From: Aliarcobacter sp.
GTDB taxonomy: Bacteria; Campylobacterota; Campylobacteria; Campylobacterales; Arcobacteraceae
Direction of reading: 5' to 3'
NCBI GenBank assembly: GCA_023268955.1
Contig: JALRJW010000097.1
Span: 1-19,106 of the forward strand
DNA length: 19,106 nt
How positions within the stretch are numbered: position 1 is the first letter of the stretch; each line of letters starts with the position of its first letter. The notes beneath the pieces were generated by a model. That model worked only from the letters and a program-made list of their open reading frames with translations, was not told the DNA's origin and searched no databases. The position numbers and the translations under genes were made by a program. Of this stretch, positions 6,651 through 15,802 are shown one piece after another.

Positions 6651-8354
6651 ATGAGAATGACTGGCGCAAAGATGGTGATTGAAGCATTACATCAAGAAGG
6701 GGTAGATACTGTATTTGGTTACCCTGGAGGCGCTATTATGAACGTCTATGATGAAATTTATAAACAGACACATTTTAAACATATTCTAAATAGACATGAA
6801 CAAGCTTCTGTTATAGCAGCTGAAGGTTACGCAAGAGCTACTGGTAAAACAGGTGTAGCAATTGTAACTTCAGGACCTGGATTTACAAATGCAGTAACAG
6901 GTTTAGCTGATGCATACATGGACTCAATTCCTTTAGTAGTAATTTCAGGACAAGTACCAACTACAATTATTGGTACAGACGGTTTCCAAGAAATTGATGC
7001 TGTAGGTATTTCAAGACCATGTACTAAGCATAACTACTTAGTAAACAGAATTGAAGATTTACCAAGAATTATCAAAGAAGCATTTCATATAGCCTCAACA
7101 GGAAGACCAGGTCCGGTTCATGTTGATATTCCTAAAGATATTACAGCTCAAGTTGCTGAGTTTATCTATCCAGAGGAAGTGAACTTACCAACATATAAAC
7201 CAACTGTAAACTTCAATAAAAAACAACTGAAAAAAGCAATGAAAGCTATTGCTGAATCAAAAAAACCATTACTTTACATTGGTGGTGGAGCCATTTTATC
7301 TAATTGTGGATATGAGATTAGACAATTAGCTGATAAATTAAATATTCCTGCTGTTGAAACACTTATGGCAAGGGGTGTAATGGGTGATGAAAATCCATTA
7401 TTCTTCGGAATGTTAGGTATGCACGGTGAGTATGCTGCAAATATGGCTGCATATGAAACTGACCTTTTAATCTCTTTAGGTGCTAGATTTGACGATAGAG
7501 TAACGGGAAGATTAGATGAATTTGCTTCAAAAGCTAAAATTATTCATATTGATATTGACCCAACATCAATTGCAAAATTAGTTAAACCTGATTATCCTAT
7601 TGTTGGAGATTTAAAAATTACTGTTGAAGCTATGCTTGAAGCTGCAAATGAGCTAGAAACTAATGATTTTTCTAACTGGGTTGAACTTCTAAAAGATTAT
7701 AGAGAACAAGAGCCGTTAAGATTTATTGATTCAAATACTGTAATTAAACCTCAATGGGCTGTAAAAAGAATTGGTGAATTATTAGGTGAACAAGCTGTTA
7801 TTTCAACAGATGTTGGACAGCACCAAATGTGGGCAGCACAGTTCTATCCATTTTCATATCCTAGACAATGGTGTACATCAGGTGGTTTAGGAACTATGGG
7901 ATTTGGATTACCTGCTGCTATGGGTGTTGCTAAAGCTTTAGAAGATACTGATAAAGTTTCTGTAAATATCACAGGTGATGGTTCAATTTTAATGAATATT
8001 CAAGAGTTAACAACATGTGTTGAATACAATATTCCAGTAATTAATGTAATTTTAAATAACAATTACTTAGGAATGGTAAGACAGTGGCAAACAATGTTCT
8101 ATGATAACAGATTATCTGAAACAGATTTATCTAGCCAACCTGATTTTGTTAAGTTAGTTGAAGCATTTGGTGGAATTGGTTACAGAGTTAACACTAAAGA
8201 AGAGTTTGATGCAGCAATTAAAGATGCTGTAGAGAAGAAAAAACCTGCAATGATTGATGTAATTGTTGCAAGAAATGAAGATGTATTACCTATGGTTCCA
8301 AATGGTCATGCATTAAATGAAATGACATTATTAACAGGAGGGGACAATGAATAA
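6651..8354 (+). CDS. ilvB: Acetolactate synthase large (catalytic) subunit
   Basis: The 567-aa protein is the ThDP-dependent catalytic subunit that condenses two pyruvates (or pyruvate and 2-ketobutyrate) in valine, leucine and isoleucine synthesis. It has the N-terminal FGYPGGAIMNVYD, the catalytic glutamate in LNRHEQASVIAAEGYARATG, the central FAD-type domain with LGARFDDRVTG, and the ThDP/Mg motif GDGSILMNIQELTT...NVILNN. This is the biosynthetic form (it has the FAD-domain signature and a partner ilvN), not the catabolic AlsS type. Its last 8 bases overlap the ilvN start, giving coupled synthesis of the two subunits. Confidence 0.97.
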   Translation: MRMTGAKMVIEALHQEGVDTVFGYPGGAIMNVYDEIYKQTHFKHILNRHEQASVIAAEGYARATGKTGVAIVTSGPGFTNAVTGLADAYMDSIPLVVISGQVPTTIIGTDGFQEIDAVGISRPCTKHNYLVNRIEDLPRIIKEAFHIASTGRPGPVHVDIPKDITAQVAEFIYPEEVNLPTYKPTVNFNKKQLKKAMKAIAESKKPLLYIGGGAILSNCGYEIRQLADKLNIPAVETLMARGVMGDENPLFFGMLGMHGEYAANMAAYETDLLISLGARFDDRVTGRLDEFASKAKIIHIDIDPTSIAKLVKPDYPIVGDLKITVEAMLEAANELETNDFSNWVELLKDYREQEPLRFIDSNTVIKPQWAVKRIGELLGEQAVISTDVGQHQMWAAQFYPFSYPRQWCTSGGLGTMGFGLPAAMGVAKALEDTDKVSVNITGDGSILMNIQELTTCVEYNIPVINVILNNNYLGMVRQWQTMFYDNRLSETDLSSQPDFVKLVEAFGGIGYRVNTKEEFDAAIKDAVEKKKPAMIDVIVARNEDVLPMVPNGHALNEMTLLTGGDNE

Positions 8355-8844
8355 TTTTAACCATTACTATGACAGTGAAACTACAAGACAGGTTATTTCT
8401 GTAATTGTTATGAATGAACACAATGTTTTATCTAGAATTGTTGGATTGTTCTCAGCAAGAGGTTATAATATCGATTCATTAACAGTTGCACCTATTGAAG
8501 GAAGCGAATATTCAAGAATGACTATTGTTACAACTGGTGAACAAAGAGTAATTGACCAAATTGTTAAACAATTAAATAAATTAATTCCTGTATTAAAAGT
8601 AAATGAGCATAGAAATGTTATTGAAAAAGATACAGTTTTAATGAAATTTTCTGTTGATAATAACTTATCAGATATAGATGTGATTACAAGAGCTTACCAT
8701 GGTTCTATTCAAAATGTAACTGACGATACAATCGTAGTTGCAGCAACTGATTCTAGCCATAGAATCATGAACTTTATTAGAGTTATGCAAAAGTTCAATC
8801 CACTTGAAGTAGTAAGAAGTGGAATTGTAGCAATGGAAAGATAA
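8347..8844 (+). CDS. ilvN: Acetolactate synthase small (regulatory) subunit
   Basis: The 165-aa protein begins its ACT domain with RQVISVIVMNEHNVLSRIVGLFSARGYNIDSLTVAPIE, the classical IlvN/IlvH start, and continues into the C-terminal domain (AYHGSIQNVTDDTIVVAATD). It stimulates the large subunit and usually gives feedback inhibition by valine. Its ATG lies inside the ilvB stop region and is preceded by AGGAGG, a strong ribosome site placed within the end of ilvB. Confidence 0.96.
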   Translation: MNNFNHYYDSETTRQVISVIVMNEHNVLSRIVGLFSARGYNIDSLTVAPIEGSEYSRMTIVTTGEQRVIDQIVKQLNKLIPVLKVNEHRNVIEKDTVLMKFSVDNNLSDIDVITRAYHGSIQNVTDDTIVVAATDSSHRIMNFIRVMQKFNPLEVVRSGIVAMER

Positions 8845-8867
8845 AAAGAAATTTCTCTTTTTATCTT
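8838..8867 (+). terminator. Perfect 12-bp hairpin overlapping the ilvN stop
   Basis: AAGATAAAAAGA (8838-8849) is exactly complementary to TCTTTTTATCTT (8856-8867) with a 6-base loop. The ilvN stop codon lies inside the left arm. The right arm is T-rich, but no separate T tract follows, so it could be a weak terminator or an mRNA 3'-end stabiliser between ilvN and lpxD. Confidence 0.5.
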
Positions 8868-8897
8868 AACCACTTTACTAAAACACAAGGAAAACTC

Positions 8898-9845
8898 ATG
8901 AAATTATCTGCAATATGTGAACACATTAATATCTCTTGTGAAAGTGAACTAGAAATAAGTGGTTTAAATACACTTATTGATTCAAATGAAAATGAATTAA
9001 CTTTCTTACAAAACAAAAAATACCTAAAAGACTTAGAAAATACAAAAGCTGCTGCTGTTTTAGTGCATAAAGATTTTGAAAATCTTGTTCCTAAAAACAC
9101 TATTGCATTAGTTTGTGAAGAGCCTTATTTAACTTTAGCTCATATTTCAAAATTATTTGCACCTGAAGTTATTGAAACTCATGGTGAAGATTGTGTTGTT
9201 GGAATTGGTTCAAAAGTTATGCCAAATGTTTATCTAGGATATAATTCAACTATTGGTAAAAACTGTAACATAATGGCTGGTGCTTATATTGGAGATAACG
9301 TTACTATTGGAGATAATACTACAATATATCCTAATGTAACAATATACAGAGATTGTAATATTGGAAGTGATTGTATTATTCATGCTGGAACTGTAATTGG
9401 AAGTGATGGTTTTGGTTTTGCAAATACAAAAGATGGTAAATATATAAAAATTTATCAAAATGGTAATGTTGAAATAGGAAACGATGTTGAAATTGGAGCA
9501 AATTGTACAATTGATAGAGCTGTGTTTAAATCAACAATTATAAAAGATGGTGTAAGACTTGATAATTTAGTTCATATAGGACACAATTGTATTTTAGGAA
9601 ATGGTTGTATTTTAACTGGACAAGTTGGATTATCAGGTTCAACTAAATTAAATGAATATGTGATTATGGGTGGACAAAGTGCTACAGCTGGTCACCTTGA
9701 AATTGCACCATTTACAACAATTGCAGCTCGTGGTGGAGTTACTAAATCAATTACTGAGCCTAAAAAATCATGGGCAGGATTCCCTTTAATGGATCACAGA
9801 GAGTGGTTAAAACTTCAGGGTAGAATTGCTAAACTTCTAAAATAA
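8898..9845 (+). CDS. lpxD: UDP-3-O-acylglucosamine N-acyltransferase LpxD
   Basis: The 315-aa protein has the N-terminal uridine-binding domain (LSAICEHINI...LTFLQNKKYLKDL...AAAVLVHKDF) and then a left-handed beta-helix of hexapeptide repeats (IGKNCNIMAGAYIGDNVTIGDN and onward). The catalytic histidine region reads DNLVHIGHNCILG, matching the LpxD active site, and the end reads SWAGFPLMDHREWLKLQGRIAKL as in LpxD. It transfers the second 3-hydroxyacyl chain in lipid A synthesis in the cytoplasm. AAGGAAAA precedes the ATG. It is followed within 10 bases by the proposed ftsK start, so the two are probably cotranscribed. Confidence 0.95.
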   Translation: MKLSAICEHINISCESELEISGLNTLIDSNENELTFLQNKKYLKDLENTKAAAVLVHKDFENLVPKNTIALVCEEPYLTLAHISKLFAPEVIETHGEDCVVGIGSKVMPNVYLGYNSTIGKNCNIMAGAYIGDNVTIGDNTTIYPNVTIYRDCNIGSDCIIHAGTVIGSDGFGFANTKDGKYIKIYQNGNVEIGNDVEIGANCTIDRAVFKSTIIKDGVRLDNLVHIGHNCILGNGCILTGQVGLSGSTKLNEYVIMGGQSATAGHLEIAPFTTIAARGGVTKSITEPKKSWAGFPLMDHREWLKLQGRIAKLLK

Positions 9846-9855
9846 AGGGTCTGTC

Positions 9856-12057
9856 ATAGCTAAAAAAATTATTTCAACAATTATTGTATTTATACTAGCT
9901 TATTTTCAAATATCTTTAATTATACAAGATGCTACTATAGTAGGAAAATTAGGTGCTAGTTTTTCTAATGGTTTACTAAATTATTTTGGATATTTTGCAT
10001 ATATTTTCTTGATATTTTTTCTATATCCAATTTATCAAACAACATTTAAAAAAGCAGATGCTATTAATGTAATTGTTTCTATTTTAGTTTTAATAATGTT
10101 TATTTTTTCAACATTAATTCTTCAGTCATTGGCTATTGATTTAGGAAAAATAGGTAATATTTTAGTTGGTGAATTAAGTCCATTTATTGGTAAAGCTGGA
10201 TTGTTTATATTTGTTTTAATAGGTTATGCAATTTGTGCATTGATTTTTGCAGATAATAACGATGTTAAAATGCCTATTTTAAGACTTCCCAATTTAAAAC
10301 CTAATATTAAAAATCCTTTTAAATCTGAAATACAAACATCTACTTTCAAAAATGATAGAACTGTAAAAAAACAGGAATTTAAAAATATTGCACCTAAAAA
10401 AGAGATAAAAGAACAAGTTGTTACAGTTAAAGAAGAGGGTAATACAGCTGAAATTATTTTAGAAGATGCTTATACTGAACCATCAACACAAGAAATAAAT
10501 TCATTGTTTGATTTTGCTAAAAATGAAGATATTAAAGAAGCAGAACTTGTTGAAGAAAAGGTATCTGAATCACATAATTTAATTGTAGATGAATTAGAAG
10601 AAAATAAAAAACTACTGGATGAAATAGAATTAGGTGATACTGAAAAACCAAAAGATTTTATATTACCACCAACTAATTTTTTCCAAGAATCGCCAAAAGA
10701 TAAAAAATCAAAAGTTTCTGAAAGTTATATAGACAAAAAGATTGAAGATTTACTAGATAAATTAGCTATGTTTAAAATTGAAGGTGATGTTGTAAGAACT
10801 TACACAGGCCCTGTAGTAACAACATTTGAGTTTAAACCAGCACCAAATGTTAAAGTATCTAAAATTTTAAATCTTCAAGACGATTTAGCAATGGCTTTAA
10901 AAGCTCAAACGATAAGAATTCAAGCACCAATTCCAGGAAAAGATGTTGTAGGAATTGAAGTTCCAAATGAAGATGTGCAAACTATTTATTTAAAAGAAAT
11001 GCTAGATAGCGAACTTTTCCAAAATTCAAAATCACCATTAACAATGATTTTAGGTAAAGATATTGTTGGTAAACCATTTATCACAGATTTGAAAAAATTG
11101 CCGCATTTACTTATTGCTGGAACAACGGGTTCAGGTAAATCTGTTGGTATTAATTCAATGATACTATCACTTTTATATAAAAACTCACCAGATAATTTAA
11201 AATTAGTAATGATTGACCCTAAGATGCTTGAATTTTCAATGTATAATGATATTCCTCACCTTTTAACTCCTGTTATTACAAAAGCTATCGATGCAATTAA
11301 TGCTTTATCAAATATGGTTGCAGAAATGGAAAGAAGATATACATTAATGTCTCAAACAAAAACTAAAAACATTGAAAACTATAATGAAAAAGCAAAAAAA
11401 GAAGGTTTTGAACCTTTTCCTTATATTGTAGTTGTAATTGATGAGTTAGCAGACCTTATGATGACAAGTGGAAAAGATGTTGAATATTCAATTGCAAGAC
11501 TTGCGCAAATGGCAAGGGCTTCTGGTATTCACTTAATCGTAGCTACACAAAGGCCATCAGTTGACGTAGTTACTGGTTTAATTAAAGCAAATTTACCAAG
11601 TAGATTATCATATAAAGTAGGGCAAAAAATTGACTCTAAAATCATTTTAGATTCTATGGGTGCTGAGTCATTACTTGGGCGTGGAGATATGCTATTTACA
11701 CCTCCTGGAATGTCGGGCCTTGTAAGAATTCATGCTCCATGGTCAACAGAAGATGAAATTGAAAAAGTTGTTGAATTCTTAAAAGATCAAAGGGAAGTTC
11801 AATATGATATGAACTTTATTAAAGACAAATCAGTTTCATCTAGTGATGATGTTTCAATTTTAGATTTAAATGATTTAGACGAATTATATGAAGAAGCTAA
11901 AATGATTGTTTTAAATGAAAAGAAAACATCAATTTCTTACATTCAAAGAAAATTAAGAATAGGCTACAACAGAGCTGCAACTATAGTAGAGCAACTAGAA
12001 CATACAGGTATACTTTCAGAAGTTAATGCTAAAGGTAATAGAGAAATTCTAGTATAG
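9856..12057 (+). CDS. ftsK: DNA translocase FtsK with apparent AUA start
   Basis: The motor domain has Walker A GTTGSGKS (11,119-11,142), Walker B VVVIDELADLMM, the RLAQMARASGIHLIVATQRPSVDV segment and a C-terminal winged-helix gamma domain (SISYIQRKLRIGYNRAATIVEQLE) that reads chromosome polarity. FtsK pumps DNA at the septum and activates dimer resolution. The first conventional start in frame is TTG at 10,009, but it cuts the second membrane helix. The frame is open back to a TAA at 9838 and encodes another hydrophobic helix (KIISTIIVFILAYFQISLII), giving the four N-terminal membrane segments expected. The best start is ATA at 9856 (MAKKIIST if read as Met), about 733 aa, with AAGGG at 9845-9849 seven bases upstream. 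ATT at 9865 is an alternative, as is a base error in an original ATG. Confidence 0.92.
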   Translation: MAKKIISTIIVFILAYFQISLIIQDATIVGKLGASFSNGLLNYFGYFAYIFLIFFLYPIYQTTFKKADAINVIVSILVLIMFIFSTLILQSLAIDLGKIGNILVGELSPFIGKAGLFIFVLIGYAICALIFADNNDVKMPILRLPNLKPNIKNPFKSEIQTSTFKNDRTVKKQEFKNIAPKKEIKEQVVTVKEEGNTAEIILEDAYTEPSTQEINSLFDFAKNEDIKEAELVEEKVSESHNLIVDELEENKKLLDEIELGDTEKPKDFILPPTNFFQESPKDKKSKVSESYIDKKIEDLLDKLAMFKIEGDVVRTYTGPVVTTFEFKPAPNVKVSKILNLQDDLAMALKAQTIRIQAPIPGKDVVGIEVPNEDVQTIYLKEMLDSELFQNSKSPLTMILGKDIVGKPFITDLKKLPHLLIAGTTGSGKSVGINSMILSLLYKNSPDNLKLVMIDPKMLEFSMYNDIPHLLTPVITKAIDAINALSNMVAEMERRYTLMSQTKTKNIENYNEKAKKEGFEPFPYIVVVIDELADLMMTSGKDVEYSIARLAQMARASGIHLIVATQRPSVDVVTGLIKANLPSRLSYKVGQKIDSKIILDSMGAESLLGRGDMLFTPPGMSGLVRIHAPWSTEDEIEKVVEFLKDQREVQYDMNFIKDKSVSSSDDVSILDLNDLDELYEEAKMIVLNEKKTSISYIQRKLRIGYNRAATIVEQLEHTGILSEVNAKGNREILV

Positions 12058-12108
12058 TTATTTTAAGGGTTATTAAAGTAAAAATTGAAGAATTTTTAAT
12101 ATTTAATA

Positions 12109-12117
12109 TGCTAGAAT
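12109..12117 (+). promoter_or_regulatory. Extended -10 element for hpf
   Basis: TGCTAGAAT (TGN plus TAGAAT) lies about 28 bases before the hpf ATG, with AAGGAG at 12,133-12,138. It gives a short leader of about 20 nt and would let hpf be expressed on its own, as expected for a stationary-phase gene. Confidence 0.5.
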
Positions 12118-12144
12118 TTATTAAATTACATTAAGGAGTTTGTT

Positions 12145-12687
12145 ATGAATACAGGTATTGTAGGAAGACATATAGATTTAACAGATGCAATAAAAAACTA
12201 TGTAAATAGTTCAATTGATATTTTCAAAAAATATAATTTAGATATTATTTCTGTAAACGCAATTATTGACCAAGAAGAGAAACATGGTAAAAAACAATTT
12301 TCTTTTGAATTTACACTAAACATTGCTAACTTAGACACTGTTGTTGTAAAACAAAAAGATAAAGATTTATACTCTGCTATTGATATTGCTGTTGATAGAG
12401 TTTCAAAAGTTTTAAGAAGACATCATGATAAAGTTTCTGGACACAAAGCTACAAAATTGACTGAAGTTGTTTTACAAGATATTGAAGATCAAATTGCAAA
12501 AGAATTAGATACTTTAGACAATGAAATAGTACCAGTAAGATTAACATCTTATAAACCAATTGATATTGAAGAAGCGTTAAACGATTTAAAAGCGTCTGAT
12601 GCAAGTTTCAAGGTATTTTATGACAAAGATGATAACATGAGAGTTCTTTACAAAAAAAGTGAAGAAGGGAAGTTTGGTTTATATTAA
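12145..12687 (+). CDS. hpf: Ribosome hibernation-promoting factor, long form
   Basis: The 180-aa protein starts with the S30AE/HPF fold (MNTGIVGRHIDLTDAIKNYV...FSFEFTLNI...KDKDLYSAIDIAVDRVSKVLRRHHDK) and ends with the long-HPF C-terminal domain (EIVPVRLTSYKPIDIEEALNDLKASDASFKVFYDKDDNMRVLYKKSEEGKFGLY). Long HPF binds the 30S decoding site and dimerises inactive ribosomes to 100S particles through the C-terminal domain. It is preceded by an extended -10 promoter and a good ribosome site, and is followed by a strong intrinsic terminator, so it is likely a single-gene unit. Confidence 0.95.
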   Translation: MNTGIVGRHIDLTDAIKNYVNSSIDIFKKYNLDIISVNAIIDQEEKHGKKQFSFEFTLNIANLDTVVVKQKDKDLYSAIDIAVDRVSKVLRRHHDKVSGHKATKLTEVVLQDIEDQIAKELDTLDNEIVPVRLTSYKPIDIEEALNDLKASDASFKVFYDKDDNMRVLYKKSEEGKFGLY

Positions 12688-12707
12688 TAAACCCTTTTTA
12701 TCTCTTT

Positions 12708-12741
12708 AAAGGTATCAACATAATGTTGATACCTTTTTTTT
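12708..12741 (+). terminator. Strong intrinsic terminator after hpf
   Basis: AAAGGTATCAACA (12,708-12,720) pairs perfectly with TGTTGATACCTTT (12,724-12,736) around a 3-base loop and runs into a T tract ending at 12,741. It is the best rho-independent terminator in the window and separates hpf from der, whose ATG is only 29 bases further on. Confidence 0.9.
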
Positions 12742-12769
12742 ATTTAAAAATTAAGGTAATATTACATTC

Positions 12770-14194
12770 ATGAATGAAGAACTACTAAAAATTGCACTTA
12801 TTGGACAACCAAATGTTGGTAAATCATCATTGTTCAATAGAATCGCACAAGAAAAAATTGCTATTGTTTCAGATTTGGCTGGAACAACTAGAGATATAAG
12901 AAAACAAGTTGTTGAAGTACTAGATAAAAAAGCTTTAATGTTGGATACAGGTGGAATCGACGAAACAAATGATGCAATCTTTTCACATGTAAAAAGAAAA
13001 GCTATTGAAACTGCTAAAGAGGCTGATATAATACTTTTTATGGTAGATGGTAAAAAAATACCTGATGATAAAGATAAAGAACTATTCTATGAGCTTCAAG
13101 ATTTAGGAAAGAGTTTAGCACTTGTAATTAATAAAATTGATAATGACAAAGAAAAAGAAAGAGTTTGGGATTTCTATGAATTTGGTATAGATGAAGAAAA
13201 TTTATTTGGAATATCTGTATCCCACAATAGAGGAACTAAATCTTTAATTGAATGGTTATATAACAAATTACCAGAAAATCCTGAGCATATGAATGTTAAT
13301 GAAGTTTTAGATGATGATGAAGAATTCGAATACGATGAGGAATATGTAGAATCTGAACATTTTGAAGAATTAGAATCAAATGAAATTAATATTGCAATTA
13401 TTGGAAGAGTTAATGTTGGAAAATCTTCTACTTTAAATGCTCTTTTAGGGCAAGAAAGGTCAGTTGTTTCAAATATTGCAGGAACTACAATTGATCCTGT
13501 TGATGAAACTATTGAAATTGATGGGAAAAAAGTTACTTTTGTTGACACTGCAGGTCTTAGAAGAAAAGGTAAAATTGAAGGTATTGAAAAATACGCTTTA
13601 ATGAGAACAAGAACAATGCTTACTAAAGCGAATGTCGCACTTTTAGTTTTAGATGCATCGGATTCTTTAACAGAACTTGATGAAAAAATTGCTGGACTTG
13701 TTGATGAATTTGGTTTAGCTACTATTATTGTTTTAAATAAATGGGATGAAAATCAAGAGACTTTTGAAAAATTTGAAGAAGAGATTAGAAGAAGATTTAG
13801 ATTCTTATATTTTGCACCAATAATTGCGACATCTGCAAAAACAGGTAGAAGTATTGATAGATTAAAGAAAAAAATATTTGAAGTATATGATAACTATACG
13901 CAAAGAATTTCTACTTCAAAATTAAATAAAGTAATTGAAGAAGCAACTATAAGACACTCTTTACCAAGTCCAAATGGTGCATACTTGAGAATTTATTATG
14001 CTACACAATTCCAAAGTAAACCACCTAGAGTTGCATTAATAATGAATAAACCTAATTTATTGCATTTCTCTTATAAAAGATATTTAATTAATTTTTTAAG
14101 AGAAAATTTTAATTTTGAAGGTACTCCTATTCATATCATTGCTAGAGGTAAAAAAGATAATCTAGTTGATGACGAGGTTTTAGACCAAATTTAA
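12770..14194 (+). CDS. der: Ribosome biogenesis GTPase Der (EngA)
   Basis: This 474-aa protein has two tandem GTPase domains, unique to Der: first P-loop GQPNVGKSS (12-20) with DTGG and NKID, and second GRVNVGKSS (212-220) with DTAG and NKWD. An acidic linker rich in D and E (about residues 181-204) joins them, and the C-terminal KH-like domain begins near RISTSKLNKVIEEA. Der acts in 50S subunit assembly. AAGG lies 13 bases before the ATG, rather far, and no clear promoter fits between the hpf terminator and the start. It may depend on a promoter in the short AT-rich gap or on read-through. SulP follows 15 bases later. Confidence 0.96.
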   Translation: MNEELLKIALIGQPNVGKSSLFNRIAQEKIAIVSDLAGTTRDIRKQVVEVLDKKALMLDTGGIDETNDAIFSHVKRKAIETAKEADIILFMVDGKKIPDDKDKELFYELQDLGKSLALVINKIDNDKEKERVWDFYEFGIDEENLFGISVSHNRGTKSLIEWLYNKLPENPEHMNVNEVLDDDEEFEYDEEYVESEHFEELESNEINIAIIGRVNVGKSSTLNALLGQERSVVSNIAGTTIDPVDETIEIDGKKVTFVDTAGLRRKGKIEGIEKYALMRTRTMLTKANVALLVLDASDSLTELDEKIAGLVDEFGLATIIVLNKWDENQETFEKFEEEIRRRFRFLYFAPIIATSAKTGRSIDRLKKKIFEVYDNYTQRISTSKLNKVIEEATIRHSLPSPNGAYLRIYYATQFQSKPPRVALIMNKPNLLHFSYKRYLINFLRENFNFEGTPIHIIARGKKDNLVDDEVLDQI

Positions 14195-14209
14195 CATTAA
14201 GGCTTATTA

Positions 14210-15802
14210 ATGAGCGAAATCAAAAACAACGTATTCTCAGGAATTACAGCTGCAGTTGTTGCCCTTCCACTAGCCCTTGCATTTGGTGTTGCAAGTGGTG
14301 CTGGTGCTATAGCAGGTTTATATGGTGCTATTATTTTAGGTTTTTTTGCAGCTATATTTGGTGGTACCAAGACTCAAATCTCAGGTCCAACTGGACCAAT
14401 GACTGTTGTTACAGCTTCAGCATTTGTAGCATTTCCAGGTGACATAAATTCAGTTATGTTCGTAATTTTTCTAGCTGGTGCTATGCAAATATCTTTTGCA
14501 ATGGTAAATTTAGGAAAATGGATTAAATATATTCCTTATCCTGTTATTTCTGGATTTATGAGTGGTGTTGGAATTATCATTATTATTTTGCAAATCAACC
14601 CTTTTTTAGGTGTTGATTCATACAATAAAGTTTTATATACAGTTTCAAAAATACCTGAAACAATAGCTTCTACAAATATGCAAGCATTTATGATAGCTTC
14701 AATTACACTAGCTATTATGCTTTTTACTCCAAAATCTATTACAAAGATTATACCAAGCGCTTTAATAGCATTAGTAAGTGTTACTCTTTTGAGTTTTTAT
14801 GCTGGATATGATGTAAAAACAATTGGTGAAATTCCAATGGGCTTTCCTGATTTTGTATTACCATTCTCTTTTGATTTAATGCATGCAGATCAAATTATTA
14901 TGTTAGCAATAACCTTAGCTTTATTAGGTTCTATTGATTCTTTATTAACTTCATTGGTTGCAGATTCAATAACTAAAACTAAACATGATTCAAATAAAGA
15001 GTTATTTGGACAGGGTTTAGGAAATGCTGTTTGTTCATTTTTTGGAGCAATTCCAGGTGCTGGTGCAACAATGAGAACAGTTATAAATGTTAATAGTGGT
15101 GGAACTTCTAGACTTTCAGGAGTTGTTCACTCTATAACATTACTTCTTATAGTTTTAGTTCTTGCTCCATATGCTCAACATATTCCTCTTGCAGTACTTG
15201 CTGGAATTTTAGTTAAAGTAGGTCTTGATATTCTTGATTATAGATTTTTTAAGATTATAAAAAAAGTAAATAAACATGAATTAATAATTATGGTTACAGT
15301 TTTACTTTTAACTGTATTTGTAGACTTAATTATGGCTGTTGGTGCTGGTATTACAATAGCATCGATTTTAGCTGTTTATCAACTATCAAAAAATACAAGT
15401 ATTAAAACTAAACCAAAAACTTCAACTTTTGATATTGAGATTGATAATACGGATATTGAAGTTATTAGAATAGATGGTTCATTGTTTTTTGGAACAATTT
15501 CAATGCTTGAAGAAAAAATGAATGCTGTTAAAAAAAGAGAATATATAATTTTTGATTGCAAAAAAGTTAATTTCCTTGATTTATCGGCAATATTAACATT
15601 GCAAGAAATCATAGAAAAACTTCATGAAAGAGAAATGAGAGTTATTATTGTTATGAAATACAGACATAAAAGAAAATTAATGAATATACAAAAGCAATTA
15701 AATTTTCCACCTGTAAAAATTTACAATAGTATAGATGATGCTGTAAATAGGGTACAAGAAAAAAAATATGAATCTGCAAAAAATTTATCTTCTAAGCAAT
15801 AA
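14210..15802 (+). CDS. SulP family inorganic anion transporter with STAS domain
   Basis: A 530-aa inner-membrane protein. The start has the SulP signature (ALPLALAFGVASGAGAIAGLYGAI...GTKTQISGPTGPMTVV), followed by about a dozen hydrophobic segments (to residue about 395), then a cytoplasmic STAS domain (about 405-515) with IRIDGSLFFGTIS and FDCKKVNFLDLSAILTL. SulP members carry sulfate, bicarbonate, C4-dicarboxylates or other anions, and the bacterial branch with this opening often acts on bicarbonate or sulfate; the substrate cannot be assigned here. It follows der by 15 bases and its last 35 bases overlap hemD in another frame. Confidence 0.92.
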   Translation: MSEIKNNVFSGITAAVVALPLALAFGVASGAGAIAGLYGAIILGFFAAIFGGTKTQISGPTGPMTVVTASAFVAFPGDINSVMFVIFLAGAMQISFAMVNLGKWIKYIPYPVISGFMSGVGIIIIILQINPFLGVDSYNKVLYTVSKIPETIASTNMQAFMIASITLAIMLFTPKSITKIIPSALIALVSVTLLSFYAGYDVKTIGEIPMGFPDFVLPFSFDLMHADQIIMLAITLALLGSIDSLLTSLVADSITKTKHDSNKELFGQGLGNAVCSFFGAIPGAGATMRTVINVNSGGTSRLSGVVHSITLLLIVLVLAPYAQHIPLAVLAGILVKVGLDILDYRFFKIIKKVNKHELIIMVTVLLLTVFVDLIMAVGAGITIASILAVYQLSKNTSIKTKPKTSTFDIEIDNTDIEVIRIDGSLFFGTISMLEEKMNAVKKREYIIFDCKKVNFLDLSAILTLQEIIEKLHEREMRVIIVMKYRHKRKLMNIQKQLNFPPVKIYNSIDDAVNRVQEKKYESAKNLSSKQ

